A stretch of DNA of 64,000 bases from Desulfoscipio geothermicus (GTDB lineage Bacteria; Bacillota; Desulfotomaculia; Desulfotomaculales; Desulfallaceae). Shown here piece after piece: positions 34,740 through 44,918 of the stretch. Positions within the stretch are counted from its first letter, which is position 1, and each line of letters opens with the position of its first letter. The stretch spans positions 107,817 to 171,816 of the forward strand of contig JAENYS010000004.1 in NCBI GenBank assembly GCA_016841645.1. The letters run 5' to 3'. Below the pieces are notes generated by a model that was given only the letters and a program-made list of their open reading frames with translations, made no database searches and was not told the origin of the DNA. A program made the translations under genes and the position numbers.

Positions 34740-36095
34740 TTGACAACCACAATTATCGGAGCAGGTAAAATAGGTACAGAAATAGCTATTAGATTACTTC
34801 AGGAAGGGCACGATATAGTTATTATTGAAAAAAATGAAGCAAAGCTGCAAAAAATTGTGGAAGATTTTGATTGCCTCTGCCTCAGGGGTAATGGTTCAAC
34901 AGCCAAAATTCTCAGCTCACCCAACGTTGCCAAATCTGAGCTGCTCATAGCGGTAACCAACAGCGACGAGGTAAACATGATTGCCTGTATGACAGCTAAA
35001 CAGATAGGCATACCACGCACCATAGCCCGCATCAGGGACCCGGATTACGCCAAAAATATAATTATTAGCAAGGAAGCACTGGGTATTGACCTGATCATTA
35101 ACCCAGAATACGCGGCAGCTATGGAAATAAATCGTTTTCTTACTATGGCCTTGCCGGTGCATATGGAACCCTTTGCCAGAGGCCAAGTGCAATTGGCTGA
35201 TATAACTGTAAACGAGAGTATGCCGTTATTTTCCAATAAAAAACTGGTGGATATGGATATTCCCCGGTCACTTCTTATTGTAGCTATATCCCGCAACGGC
35301 GGAATGATTATACCCGGCGGCCAGGACGTTGTTTTACCGGGTGATACCATATACCTACTGGGACATTCTGACGCAATTAATACGACTTGCGCCAAAGCTA
35401 AAAAGAAACGGGCAAGGGTGCAAAAAGTGATGATTCTGGGTGGCGGGCGCATCGGCTTTTACCTGGCGGAAAGGCTCTGCACTCAGGGCATGAAAGTTAA
35501 GGTCATAGAACAGAACAACGACCAGTGCCGGGAGTTGGCTGAAAAGCTGCCTGAAGCCTTTGTTTTATGCGCAGACGGCTCGGATTTGGAACTACTGTGC
35601 CATGAGGGCATTAAGGATATAGACGCTTTTGTTACAGTCACCGGCCTTGACGAAGAGAATTTATTGCTTGCCTTACTGGCCAAGCAAATGGGTGCCCAAA
35701 GAGTTATCGCTAAGGTTAGCCGCCCCGGCTACGCGCCTCTGGTTGAACAACTAGGTGTAGACTACGCCATAAGCCCCCGCCTGATTACGGCCAGCGAGGT
35801 ACTGCGTTTCACCAAAGGCGGGCGACTATTATCCCTTTCTCTGCTGCTCAATGAAAAAGCTGAAGTCATTGAATTGATCGTACAGCACGGCAGCAAAATT
35901 GCCGGCCGCCCCTTGCATAAATCCGGGTTGCCGGCCGGCACTATTATCGGCACCATTATGCGGGGCAACAAAGTAATTATTCCCCAAGGTAATGACATCA
36001 TTAAGGAGCATGACCGTCTGGTAATATTTGCTCTGGGTCATAACGTTAATATTATTGAATCAATGTGTGGACTTGGAGGAATTCGTCTTGAATAA
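34740..36095 (+). CDS. trkA: Trk system potassium uptake protein TrkA
   Basis: A 451-residue cytoplasmic gating subunit that binds NAD(H) or ATP and controls the TrkH channel. It has two repeats, each a RCK_N Rossmann domain (IIGAGKIGTEIAIRL near residue 4 and MILGGGRIGFYLAERL near 230) followed by a RCK_C domain. The TTG start at 34740 follows GAGGTGTATAAA and puts the first Rossmann motif at the N-terminus. The 119 codons of open frame upstream are shadow. The last 8 bases overlap trkH. Confidence 0.93.
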   Translation: MTTTIIGAGKIGTEIAIRLLQEGHDIVIIEKNEAKLQKIVEDFDCLCLRGNGSTAKILSSPNVAKSELLIAVTNSDEVNMIACMTAKQIGIPRTIARIRDPDYAKNIIISKEALGIDLIINPEYAAAMEINRFLTMALPVHMEPFARGQVQLADITVNESMPLFSNKKLVDMDIPRSLLIVAISRNGGMIIPGGQDVVLPGDTIYLLGHSDAINTTCAKAKKKRARVQKVMILGGGRIGFYLAERLCTQGMKVKVIEQNNDQCRELAEKLPEAFVLCADGSDLELLCHEGIKDIDAFVTVTGLDEENLLLALLAKQMGAQRVIAKVSRPGYAPLVEQLGVDYAISPRLITASEVLRFTKGGRLLSLSLLLNEKAEVIELIVQHGSKIAGRPLHKSGLPAGTIIGTIMRGNKVIIPQGNDIIKEHDRLVIFALGHNVNIIESMCGLGGIRLE

Positions 36096-37530
36096 GCCAC
36101 TAATTCTACGCACATTGGGCCTGATTCTACTTTGTGAAGCCGGGTCTATGTTGCCATCACTGGGCATTGCTTTGTATTTACAAGAAACTGCTTATATCGC
36201 TTTTAGCATATCTATTATTGTACTGGCGCTAATTGGACTGCCCCTTTCCTGTACCCGGCTCACCTCAAGCGACGTCGGCTACCGGGAAGGGTTTATTATT
36301 GCCGCCGCCAGCTGGTTGCTTTTAGCCTTGTTTGGGGCACTGCCCTTCATGATTAGCGGGGCTATCCCGGGTTTCATCGACGCTCTTTTTGAAACCATGT
36401 CCGGTTTTACTACCACCGGAGCTTCCGTGTTAAAAGAGATTCAAATCCTCCCCAAGAGTATACTTTTCTGGCGTAGTGTCACTCACTGGCTAGGCGGCAT
36501 GGGGGTTATCGTTTTAACCCTGGCGCTGATTCCTTCACTGAAAATAGCGGGTTTGAAACTGTTTCGGGCCGAAGTGACCGGACCGGCCAAAAGTAAGGTA
36601 CTGCCTCGGGTGGCCCAGACCTCCCGAGAATTGTATAAAATATATATTATTATCACCGTTGCTGAAATTGTCGCCCTTAAATTGGCCGGCCTTGGCTGGT
36701 TCGACTCCTTAATCCACACCTTTGGCACCGTGGCCACCGGTGGTTTTTCCAATTATAATACCAGTGTGGGTGCATTCAACAACCCGGCGGTAGAGTATAT
36801 CATTATATTTTTCATGTTTATTTGTAGCATAAACTTTGCGTTGCACTTTCATACACTGCAGGGCAATTTCCGCCCTCTATGGAAGGACACCGAAACCAAG
36901 CTGTACCTGGCAGTGACTTTAACAGCTTGGCTATTAATCAGCATTAATTTAATTACAGCCATGGATTACCAAATTGAAATGGCAATACGCCAATCGGCTT
37001 TTCAAACGGTATCCATTTTGACCACCACAGGTTTTGCCACCGCCGACTATACTCTGTGGCCCACATTCAGCCAGGGTATGATTTTTCTACTTATGTTTAT
37101 CGGGGGCTGCGCCGGCTCAACTGCGGGCGGCATTAAAAACGTACGTTACTTAATCCTGGTTAAAAGTGCCTCCCGGCAGATTTCCAAGCTCATCCATCCC
37201 AAAGCGGTTATCCCGGTTCGCCTTGGCCGTGACGTAATTCCAGATGAGTTGGTGGAAAGCGTGCAGTCCTTTTTCTTTTTATACTTCGGACTGCTGCTTT
37301 TTTGTACACTGATTATTACTGCTATGGGCATTGACCTGCTTAGTGCCATATCGGCTGTGGCCGCTTGCCTGGGTAATATAGGGCCGGGATTTGGCATAGT
37401 GGGTCCAGCCTCCAACTTTTCGGCCATCCCGGCAGCGGGAAAACTACTGTTAACCATTTGCATGCTGGTGGGTCGCCTGGAAATCTACACGATACTGGTC
37501 TTCCTCAGCACCCGGATGTGGCGCTCATAA
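36088..37530 (+). CDS. trkH: Trk system potassium channel TrkH
   Basis: A 480-residue membrane protein with the fourfold MPM pore repeats of the TrkH/KtrB family. Pore-loop segments include ETMSGFTTTGASVL, TFGTVATGGFSNYN, TILTTTGFATADY and GNIGPGFG, each holding the glycine that forms the selectivity filter. The TTG start overlaps the trkA stop (TTGAATAAG) and follows GGAGGAATTCGTC. With TrkA it forms a complete potassium uptake unit. Confidence 0.93.
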   Translation: MNKPLILRTLGLILLCEAGSMLPSLGIALYLQETAYIAFSISIIVLALIGLPLSCTRLTSSDVGYREGFIIAAASWLLLALFGALPFMISGAIPGFIDALFETMSGFTTTGASVLKEIQILPKSILFWRSVTHWLGGMGVIVLTLALIPSLKIAGLKLFRAEVTGPAKSKVLPRVAQTSRELYKIYIIITVAEIVALKLAGLGWFDSLIHTFGTVATGGFSNYNTSVGAFNNPAVEYIIIFFMFICSINFALHFHTLQGNFRPLWKDTETKLYLAVTLTAWLLISINLITAMDYQIEMAIRQSAFQTVSILTTTGFATADYTLWPTFSQGMIFLLMFIGGCAGSTAGGIKNVRYLILVKSASRQISKLIHPKAVIPVRLGRDVIPDELVESVQSFFFLYFGLLLFCTLIITAMGIDLLSAISAVAACLGNIGPGFGIVGPASNFSAIPAAGKLLLTICMLVGRLEIYTILVFLSTRMWRS

Positions 37531-37560
37531 GTGCAACTGGCAAGTTCGATAGGCAACGCA

Positions 37561-37583
37561 AAAAGCCCCGTCTTCCGGGGCTT
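37561..37583. terminator. Terminator after trkH
   Basis: Stem AAAGCCCC / GGGGCTTT with a short G/C-flanked loop, in both directions usable. It lies between trkH and the convergent DUF4363 gene. Confidence 0.8.
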
Positions 37584-37609
37584 TACTCGAAACATAAGCT
37601 TGTTTTTTA

Positions 37610-37990
37610 TTATAAAATATTTTTCAAGTTGACCTTTTCCTTTTCAGGAATATGCTCCAGCATTTGCTTAAGCACTGCCAACTCCCCTGATGCCATAGCG
37701 CGGTCCTGCATTTTTATATACTGCTTGGTACGGGCCAGAGCCATGTTAATATTATCAATTTCCTGGTGATCGATAACTATTGCCCACCAGCTATTGTGCT
37801 TTTTCCATAATTTTTCCACATTTCCTATACCGCCGCCGGCTTCTTCCCATTTACCATAGTCAACGGCCCTCTCCAGCTCGTCAAACCCGGCCACTATTTC
37901 ATTGGTGGTAGCATCCAACCTGTCCATTGTAATTACGCCAACCGAAACCGCCAGCAGCAACCCGACTATCACTGCCACATAAATCCTCAT
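37610..37990 (-). CDS. DUF4363 family protein
   Basis: A 126-residue protein with one N-terminal membrane segment or signal anchor (MRIYVAVIVGLLLAVSVGVITM) and an all-helical exported domain (EIVAGFDELERAVDYGKWEEA, then HNSWWAIVIDHQEIDNINMALARTKQYI). This matches DUF4363, almost always next to a DUF421 gene, as here. The start overlaps the DUF421 stop by 4 bases. Function unknown. Confidence 0.85.
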   Translation of the reverse strand: MRIYVAVIVGLLLAVSVGVITMDRLDATTNEIVAGFDELERAVDYGKWEEAGGGIGNVEKLWKKHNSWWAIVIDHQEIDNINMALARTKQYIKMQDRAMASGELAVLKQMLEHIPEKEKVNLKNIL

Positions 37991-38688
37991 ACCCGACCAC
38001 CACCCGGTTTATTTTTTAGCTGGTAAAACAGTTTACCGGCAGTATCCAGGCAAGCAAAAAAAACTTTTTTAAAGTCATTGATACCAAACTTAAGCAGCTC
38101 CGTCCTCAACCATTCCCTGGTCAGGTTAACTCTGCTCAGGTTTTGTTCGTTTAGCTGTCCGTCAATAATCAGTGACAAAGGCATACCCTCATACCGAGTA
38201 TTAATTTGTAAATCTTCGGGCTGAAGAGCCCGCTTTTGCGACTTAGGTATCACACTTAGCTGACCGTTGGTTTCTAAAATGGCATATTCCACATCAGCCA
38301 GATTGGGATAATTTTTAGAACGAAGCTGTTCCAGCAAGTCATTAACGTTATAACGCAAATACCTGAGCTCTGATTCAACCAGCTTGCCATTTGCTACTAC
38401 CACGCTGGGAGTGCCACAAATAACGTCCCGTGCCTTCATGCTTTTCATGGAAATATAGGACAAGGCCACCTGGGCCACCATTAATATAATAATCGGAATA
38501 ATTCCACTTAACAGTGGTATACCTGTATTTTGCATGGGAATAGCAGCCAGATCGGCAATCATCAGGGCCACCACCAGCTCAAAGGGCTGCAACTGTCCTA
38601 TTTCCTGCTTGCCCATAATACGCATAATAATAACCACTGCAATATATAGAATAAGCGTTCTAATAATGATCAGCAGCATAAAAATCAC
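37987..38688 (-). CDS. DUF421 (YetF/YdfS-type) membrane protein
   Basis: A 233-residue protein with three N-terminal membrane segments, then a soluble domain with the pattern GKQEIGQLQPFELVVALMIADLAAIPM and later LRYNVNDLLEQLRSKNYPNLADVEYAILETNGQLSVIPK. That is the DUF421 family, common in spore formers and encoded with DUF4363. Role unknown; a link to the spore envelope has been suggested for related proteins. Confidence 0.85.
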   Translation of the reverse strand: MIFMLLIIIRTLILYIAVVIIMRIMGKQEIGQLQPFELVVALMIADLAAIPMQNTGIPLLSGIIPIIILMVAQVALSYISMKSMKARDVICGTPSVVVANGKLVESELRYLRYNVNDLLEQLRSKNYPNLADVEYAILETNGQLSVIPKSQKRALQPEDLQINTRYEGMPLSLIIDGQLNEQNLSRVNLTREWLRTELLKFGINDFKKVFFACLDTAGKLFYQLKNKPGGGRV

Positions 38689-38764
38689 CTTAATATTTAT
38701 TTTTATTAATATTGTTTTACAGAGAAATTTCCGTTACGGACTTTAGCAAGCACCCCGGCAAAGC

Positions 38765-41311
38765 TTAAAAATTTTCAGCCCATCTCACCAGTGGAATTTC
38801 AAATTTGCCGGTCATAAACTGGTGAACAGGCCTTATCCTAACAGTGTAGCCATAAGTCCCCTGAGATAGGGGCACTTTGCCCGTAAACCGGTAGATGCCA
38901 TCCCCCAGCTTTTCCTTTAATTCCATGCCTTTAGTGTTTAAATTGCTGATATAAGGCCCCTTATCACTCCCCAAGGCAATCTCTACAGCTACTTCAGTCG
39001 GATTAATCGGACCTAGTTTAATCACCGATTCCACCACCAACTCTTCACCGGCCTGCATATCCCACCTACCATTGGTCCGGGTGTGCTCCACCTTTACATG
39101 ATGCCAGTTCTCCTGAATAAACCGCTTAAACCGGCAGGCTTGTTCAGCCGCTGCATAATTAGATTCCATAAAAGCAATGCCCCGGTCAATAGCCGGTATA
39201 TAAAGCTTTTCTGTATATTCCATTACCATCCGGGCGGTACTAAAATGAGGAATAATTGTACGCATTGAGCTGCGCATCCTGGCCACCCACTGGCCGGGTA
39301 TATAATTTTCCCGTTCATAATAAAGAGGTATTACTTTTTCCTCAAGTACCTTGTATAAATAATAGGCATCATTTCTGTCCTGCTGCAACTCGTTTAATTG
39401 CAAATCACCGGGATTGCCAATGGCAAAACCGTTTTGGCCGTTATAAGCTTCAGGCCACCAACCGTCCAGCACGCTGCAGTGCAGCACACCGTTCATAGCG
39501 GCTTTCATACCGCTGGTGCCGCTGGCTTCCATAGGCCAGCGCGGATTATTCAGCCAAACATCCACACCGTGCACCAGGTGCCGGGCTACGTTGATGTCGT
39601 AATTCTCAAGGAACACTATTTTGCCTTTAAAAGTATCCTCGCGGGAATAATCAATAACTTTTTTTATTAATTCCTGGCCGGCAGCATCCTTGGGGTGGGC
39701 CTTGCCGGCAAACACTATCTGAACCGGTTTATCCAGATCATTTAGTATTGCCGCCAGTCGTTCCGGATCACTAAAAATTAGCGCAGCCCGTTTGTAAGAG
39801 GCAAAACGACGGGCAAAGCCAATAGTCAGCGCATGCGGTAGTAATACGTCCCCGGCATCGGCAACAACCGCTTCGGGCTCGTGATTACGCCGGCATTTTT
39901 GCTGTATTCTTTCCCTGATGTATTTAAGAGCTTTATTCTTTAACTGCACATGGGTGTCCCAAATTACCTGGTCGGGAATTTCATTAACTCGCTGCCAAAA
40001 TGCGCTATCGGTTACCTTGCCGTTCCAGTCCTCTCCCAAATACTTGCTGAAAATATTTTTCCATTCCTCGGCAATCCAGGAACTACTATGTACCCCGTTG
40101 GTCACAGAGGTAACCGGTACCTCCTCAACCGGTATAGTAGGATAAAACCTGTGCATCATCTGGCGAGTTATTTCTCCGTGTAATATACTGACCCCGTTGC
40201 AAAAACCTGCCATACGCATGGCTAAAACCGTCATATTAAACTCATTTTGCTCAGCGTCCCAACCCAGTTCCAATAAGGTATCACAATCCATACCGGTATC
40301 ACGACATAATTCTGCTAAATGTATTTCTGCCAGATGCCGGTCAAAAACATCATGCCCGGCGGGTACGGGAGTATGGGTGGTGAATATGGTATTGGCCCGG
40401 ATAGCTTCCCTGGCAGTGGCCGAGGGAACACCGTCGCTGACCATTTCCCTTAACCGCTCCAGGGTCAAAAAGGCCGAATGTCCTTCATTAATATGCCAGA
40501 CAGCCGGGATTACGCTCAGTACTTTTAATGCCCTGACCCCGCCTACACCAAGCACTATTTCCTGAGCAATGCGCATCTCCCGCCCGCCACCATATAACTG
40601 CCCGGTAATTTTACGATCCTCTTCCATGTTTACAGGAAGATCGGTATCCAAAAGAATTATCTGTGCTAGTCCCACTTGAGCTTTCCACAACCTAACAAAT
40701 ACCGTCCTACCGGGCAGTTCCACCGATACGGTAGTATCAAGACCACTATTCCCAACCACCGGTATAATCGGAATTTCGCTAAAATTAATAATCGGGTAAT
40801 GGTTTTCCTGGTAGCCATTTGGGTCTATGATTTGGTTAAAGTAGCCATATTTATACAATAAACCCACTCCCACAAATGGTAAACCTAGATCACTGGCCGA
40901 CTTGGTATGATCCCCGGCCAGCACACCAAGCCCGCCGGAATAAATGGGGCAGGACTCATGCAATCCGAACTCGGCTGAAAAATAAGCAATAGTTTTATCC
41001 TTGTACCCGGGATGGGTTAGCGAATACCATTTTTCCTCGCCCATATAGCGATCATAACTAGTCATTACTTCATCATATATTTTTAAATAATTCTGGTCGG
41101 CGGCTACCTGTTCCAGTTCTCCTCTGCTCACTTGCAACAAAAATTTTACCGGGTTGTGTCCCACTCGCTCCCAAAGCACCGGGTTTATATCCTCGTACAG
41201 CTCCCAGGCCTGGCTCTGCCAGCTAAACCAGAGATTATAAGACAAATCACGCAGGCGTGCAATGCGTTCCGGCAGTGGCGGGTTCACTGTAACAGTGCGG
41301 AAATAAAACAT
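38765..41311 (-). CDS. glgP: Alpha-glucan (glycogen) phosphorylase
   Basis: An 848-residue phosphorylase of the short DUF3417-containing type found in Firmicutes and Thermotogae. It releases glucose 1-phosphate from alpha-1,4-glucan. The N-terminus LRDLSYNLWFSWQSQAWELYEDINP is the DUF3417 domain. The core has YFSAEFGLHESCPIYSGGLG, the TIHTPVPAGHDVF block, and the PLP region ASGTSGMKAAMNGVLHCSVLDGWW. It stands alone here without synthase or branching genes. The CBM25 protein at 28600 may serve the same polymer. Confidence 0.93.
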   Translation of the reverse strand: MFYFRTVTVNPPLPERIARLRDLSYNLWFSWQSQAWELYEDINPVLWERVGHNPVKFLLQVSRGELEQVAADQNYLKIYDEVMTSYDRYMGEEKWYSLTHPGYKDKTIAYFSAEFGLHESCPIYSGGLGVLAGDHTKSASDLGLPFVGVGLLYKYGYFNQIIDPNGYQENHYPIINFSEIPIIPVVGNSGLDTTVSVELPGRTVFVRLWKAQVGLAQIILLDTDLPVNMEEDRKITGQLYGGGREMRIAQEIVLGVGGVRALKVLSVIPAVWHINEGHSAFLTLERLREMVSDGVPSATAREAIRANTIFTTHTPVPAGHDVFDRHLAEIHLAELCRDTGMDCDTLLELGWDAEQNEFNMTVLAMRMAGFCNGVSILHGEITRQMMHRFYPTIPVEEVPVTSVTNGVHSSSWIAEEWKNIFSKYLGEDWNGKVTDSAFWQRVNEIPDQVIWDTHVQLKNKALKYIRERIQQKCRRNHEPEAVVADAGDVLLPHALTIGFARRFASYKRAALIFSDPERLAAILNDLDKPVQIVFAGKAHPKDAAGQELIKKVIDYSREDTFKGKIVFLENYDINVARHLVHGVDVWLNNPRWPMEASGTSGMKAAMNGVLHCSVLDGWWPEAYNGQNGFAIGNPGDLQLNELQQDRNDAYYLYKVLEEKVIPLYYERENYIPGQWVARMRSSMRTIIPHFSTARMVMEYTEKLYIPAIDRGIAFMESNYAAAEQACRFKRFIQENWHHVKVEHTRTNGRWDMQAGEELVVESVIKLGPINPTEVAVEIALGSDKGPYISNLNTKGMELKEKLGDGIYRFTGKVPLSQGTYGYTVRIRPVHQFMTGKFEIPLVRWAENF

Positions 41312-41386
41312 GTGACGACCTCCGTTATCTCATGTAGGATTTTTTTATTTTATCCTTAAAAAGGAACCGCAATGCACAGTAAAAAC

Positions 41387-41429
41387 AAAAAACCGGTCAG
41401 AAGGGCATAAAACCCGTCTGCCGGTTTTT
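41387..41429. terminator. Bidirectional terminator
   Basis: Stem AAAAACCGG / CCGGTTTTT enclosing an inner GGG/CCC stem, A-run and T-run at the ends. It ends the zinc-ribbon gene that stops at 41451. Confidence 0.85.
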
Positions 41430-41450
41430 GTTAAACTATATAAGCACCAC

Positions 41451-41756
41451 CTATGCCCAGGAGCTAGACCGTTTGGATTGATAGCAATCCTTGCAATACA
41501 CCGGCCTGCTGCCGTTGGGCTTGAAGGGAACGCTGGTCATAGCTCCGCACTCATCACAAACAACTTCATACATTTGTCTTTCCCTGACACCACCAGCACG
41601 GAAGTTGTTATTCTGGCGGCGTGCCTTGCGGCATTCCGGGCAGCGGGATGGAGCGTTTTCAAAACCCTTTTCAGCGAAAAACTCCTGCTCACCGGCTGTA
41701 AATACAAACTCTTCACCGCAATCTTTACAAACTAAATTCTTATCCAAAAAAGCCAT
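41451..41756 (-). CDS. Zinc-ribbon protein (CxxCx(n)CxxC)
   Basis: A 101-residue protein with two zinc ribbons. The first has CKDC and CPEC (about residues 10-41), the second CDEC and CKDC (about 67-91). The motif FAEKGFENAPSRCPECRKARR is the family mark of a short cytoplasmic zinc-binding protein widespread in anaerobic Firmicutes. Function unknown. Start follows AGGGGGACAATTTCAGG. Confidence 0.85.
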   Translation of the reverse strand: MAFLDKNLVCKDCGEEFVFTAGEQEFFAEKGFENAPSRCPECRKARRQNNNFRAGGVRERQMYEVVCDECGAMTSVPFKPNGSRPVYCKDCYQSKRSSSWA

Positions 41757-41914
41757 ACCCTGAAATTGTCCCCCTTATGAATTATTATTACCCTATGGAA
41801 CTTTTGACAGATGATTCGCCTATTCATAAGAAAGACAGACAAACACCGCAAAACAATTCCATAAGCACCTGATATAATAATATGAGAAAACTAGCTAAAT
41901 TACAATAAGCACTT

Positions 41915-42460
41915 TCATAATTTTCTAGCTCTTAGTATAGATGCCCATTTTTTAGGCTTCTCCGGGCACGGCTTTTCCTCCGATGTTGATTCTAGTGCCG
42001 TCACCGCAATTTCTTTTCTGGCAGGTAGAAAGTCAACCGGGTAAAACACTTCCGGGCGACAATGTTCATACTCCAAGCGGCAGCGCAAATCCAATATGGA
42101 TTTTTCCAAACGTTCCACTCGCTCCCAAGCAGTTTTTTTCTTTTCCGCCTCCACCAGACACGCCAAATCTCTGAGTTTGCCACGCAGCTTAAAATTTTCG
42201 GCACTTAGCCGCTCAATTTCACCGGCCATTTCCAGGTACTTATCATTACTAAATAAAGCGTTTTCCAACTGTTCTATGCGTTCCCGGTAGATACTGTTGG
42301 TCCGGCTTAATGCTTCGTTTTCCACAATACTATTGCGTAATTTTTCTTCTCTCTCCTGGCTCAACGTACCGCTAACCAGACGGTACGTTGAAAGTGAACC
42401 TACTGCCGCACCCGCACTTAGCCACGTTAAAATCATTGCCCCTTCTACTAGCACAGCCAA
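41915..42460 (-). CDS. Membrane-anchored coiled-coil protein, unknown
   Basis: A 181-residue protein. One N-terminal membrane segment (about 5-28) is followed by a long coiled coil (about 33-130, Leu/Glu-rich heptads such as IEQLENALFSNDKYLEMAGEIERLSAENFKL) and a charged tail. The start is uncertain: TTG, GTG and ATG codons crowd after the GAGGGGGGA site at about 42465. No family recognised. Confidence 0.6.
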   Translation of the reverse strand: MAVLVEGAMILTWLSAGAAVGSLSTYRLVSGTLSQEREEKLRNSIVENEALSRTNSIYRERIEQLENALFSNDKYLEMAGEIERLSAENFKLRGKLRDLACLVEAEKKKTAWERVERLEKSILDLRCRLEYEHCRPEVFYPVDFLPARKEIAVTALESTSEEKPCPEKPKKWASILRARKL

Positions 42461-42637
42461 TCCCCCCTCATTAGCGTTATATCTTTTTCCTATTCTATAT
42501 AAATATGGTTTTTCCTTCCATATTGCATAATATTATTGCATCTCGTATGCACATAATCAAATGCTGAGTGTTATATTATGCTATAGTAATAATATACCGA
42601 ATTTCAAAAAGTGGAGGATTAAAGAAAGGCAAATACC

Positions 42638-43090
42638 ATGAAAATAATCGTTGATGCCGACGCTTGCCCTAAAAATGCACTGCTCATATGTTCCCGTTTG
42701 GCCCGGGATTACAATATCGCCCTGCATACAGTCTCCAGCTTCAACCACAATATTAGTTCCGACCACCATACCACCGTCGGTAATGCCTCCCAGGAAGCTG
42801 ATTTGGCCGTTATGAATATGACGGCCAAGGGCGATATTGTAGTTACTCAGGATGGTGGCCTGGCCGCTATGGTGCTGGGCAAGGGAGCGGCAACCCTCTC
42901 ACCAACCGGCAAAATATTTAACAAGGAAACCATTGTTTTTATGTTAGAGGAAAGGGAAACCAAAGCCAAGCTGCGCCGGAGCGGCAGGCACACCAGAGGA
43001 CCGCGCAAACGTACGCCGGAGGATGACCGGCGGTTTGCCTTCAGCCTGCGCAAGCTGATTGAAGAACAAAATTTATCACTGGACCTGTAA
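42638..43090 (+). CDS. UPF0178 (YaiI/YqxD) family protein
   Basis: A 150-residue NYN/PIN-like protein. [15 protein letters not shown], then [26 protein letters not shown] and [14 protein letters not shown] are conserved in UPF0178. The acidic residues suggest metal-dependent nuclease activity, unproven. It ends overlapping the convergent ABC ATPase gene by 15 bases. Confidence 0.9.
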   Translation: MKIIVDADACPKNALLICSRLARDYNIALHTVSSFNHNISSDHHTTVGNASQEADLAVMNMTAKGDIVVTQDGGLAAMVLGKGAATLSPTGKIFNKETIVFMLEERETKAKLRRSGRHTRGPRKRTPEDDRRFAFSLRKLIEEQNLSLDL

Positions 43091-43831
43091 GGCACGCATG
43101 ATTTCCTTTTTCAGAGCCAAAAAAGAAGGGGCAGTTACTAATTTAGCACGGCGCGGCCTGGGCAGGCTTACCGACAAATGAAGGCACACTTTGGCGGGCC
43201 GGGAAGTAAGCACATATACCCGGTCGGACAAAAAAATGGCCTCGTCAATATCATGGGTCACAAAAAAGACCGCCTGTTTGAAATTATTCCATACTTTTAG
43301 AAGCCACTGCTGCATGCGAGTTCTGGTGATGGCATCAAGCGCCCCCAGTGGCTCATCTAAAAGCAGCACCCGCTGCCGGGCCAGCACAGTGCGCATTAGT
43401 GCAGCCCGCTGGCGCATGCCGCCGGACAATTCGGCCGGGTAACTGTTTTCAAACCCGGTCAGACCAAACAACGGCATTAGTTCCCGGGCTTCACTTTGCA
43501 CTGCCGCCCGTTCCCGGCCTACAGCCCGGCGAGCTAAAATAACATTGTCCAGCACAGTACGCCAGGGCAGCAGCAAGTCCTTCTGGGGCATATAGGACAC
43601 CACTTCACCGGCGGGCACATTATCATGCCCGCCCAGGAGCACCCGGCCCCGGTCGGGAGTGGTCAAGCCGCAAATAATATTAAAAAGTGTGCTTTTGCCG
43701 CAGCCGCTGGGTCCAATGAGGCTGACAAACTCTCCCTCCTCCACCTGCACGGTAACACCATCCAGCACGCTAAGGAGCACACCGTTTACTGAAAATGTTT
43801 TAGTCACATCCTCCATAAATATTTCCGCCAT
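43076..43831 (-). CDS. Thiamine/precursor ABC transporter ATP-binding protein (ThiZ-like)
   Basis: A 251-residue ABC ATPase of the nitrate/taurine/HMP (NitT/TauT) class. Walker [10 protein letters not shown], signature [11 protein letters not shown], Walker [12 protein letters not shown], and switch histidine VTHDIDEA. It is the last gene of the thiamine operon and pairs with the adjacent permease and binding protein. The start follows GGAGGGGCAATA. Confidence 0.87.
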   Translation of the reverse strand: MAEIFMEDVTKTFSVNGVLLSVLDGVTVQVEEGEFVSLIGPSGCGKSTLFNIICGLTTPDRGRVLLGGHDNVPAGEVVSYMPQKDLLLPWRTVLDNVILARRAVGRERAAVQSEARELMPLFGLTGFENSYPAELSGGMRQRAALMRTVLARQRVLLLDEPLGALDAITRTRMQQWLLKVWNNFKQAVFFVTHDIDEAIFLSDRVYVLTSRPAKVCLHLSVSLPRPRRAKLVTAPSFLALKKEIMRALQVQ

Positions 43832-43897
43832 TATTGCCCCTCCGGTTCAGCTTCGACGCACAACTTTCAGCAGCCGTTTCTAGCCCTATTCATTGAT

Positions 43898-44917
43898 TTA
43901 CTCTGACAAAAATTCATTGGTAAAAGCTTTTTTGGTATCAATCATCTTGGGCAGCAGCTTGTGCTGATACATCCAACCGGCATAACGCTCCCATACCTGA
44001 GGATTTTGTTCCCCCCAGCGGGCCGCATCGTCCCGGTAGCGCGGGCTCAGGTACCGCTGGCTGGCCAGCACCAGCTGTTCATTCAGCTCCGGGACATTTT
44101 TGAGCAATATCCGGGCAGCTTCATCGGGCTGTTTAATGGCGTACTCATAACCTTTTGCCGTGGCCCGCATAAATTTCTCCACAAACTCGGGGTTGTCCTT
44201 AATCAACTGCTCGCTGGTAATTAAAACCGGAGTATAATAATCCAGCGCCGGCTCCAATTCACTCAATTCCAGGAAATTTAACTTCAATCCCCTTTGTTCG
44301 GCCTCTATCCCGGTCCAGCCATAGTAGATCCAAGCAAAGTCGACGTCCCGCTCAACGGCTGTGAAAAAGTCCGCCGAGCCAATGTTTAATATTTGCACTT
44401 TGCCAAAATCGCCGCCGTCATTTTCCATCACCGCCTTGAGCACAGCCTCCTCACTGGGTGAACCCCAGCCGCCGTAACGCTTGTTTTCCATTTGGTGAGC
44501 GCGGGTAATTCCTTTATCTTTTAGGGAGGCAAAGCCTGAGGTGTTGTGCTGGATTACCGCAGCAATGGATACCACAGGCACATCACTTGCCCGGGCCTGG
44601 GTAACATCTTCCTGGTAACTCACCCCAAACTGGGCCTTGCCGGTGGCCACCAGCTGAGTGGTACCACCTTCGGTGGGCTCAACAATATCCACCTGCAGCC
44701 CTTCGTCTGCATACCAACCTTTATCCCGAGCCACATAAAGACCGGTATGGTTGGTGTTAGGCGTCCAGTCCAGCATTACCGTAACTGGCTGCAACTCCCT
44801 GCTATCCGGGGCGGACGACCGGTCGTTTTGATTACCGGGCGAATCGCTGCCGGGTGAACAGCCTGCTACAAGCAGCAGCGCTAATAACAAAATGAAAGTG
44901 CTAATTTTTCTAAGCAT
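43898..44917 (-). CDS. Thiamine-precursor (HMP) binding lipoprotein (ThiY-like)
   Basis: A 339-residue periplasmic-type binding protein of the NMT1/THI5 family. The signal has lipobox LLVAGCSP, so it is membrane-anchored. The mature start VMLDWTPNTNHTGLYVARDKGWYADEGLQV is the family mark for binding hydroxymethylpyrimidine-type thiamine precursors. I start it at 44917 after AAAGGAGAG; the upstream frame is shadow. The permease gene ends two bases upstream. The TPP riboswitch upstream supports the thiamine role. Confidence 0.86.
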   Translation of the reverse strand: MLRKISTFILLLALLLVAGCSPGSDSPGNQNDRSSAPDSRELQPVTVMLDWTPNTNHTGLYVARDKGWYADEGLQVDIVEPTEGGTTQLVATGKAQFGVSYQEDVTQARASDVPVVSIAAVIQHNTSGFASLKDKGITRAHQMENKRYGGWGSPSEEAVLKAVMENDGGDFGKVQILNIGSADFFTAVERDVDFAWIYYGWTGIEAEQRGLKLNFLELSELEPALDYYTPVLITSEQLIKDNPEFVEKFMRATAKGYEYAIKQPDEAARILLKNVPELNEQLVLASQRYLSPRYRDDAARWGEQNPQVWERYAGWMYQHKLLPKMIDTKKAFTNEFLSE

Positions 44918-44918
44918 T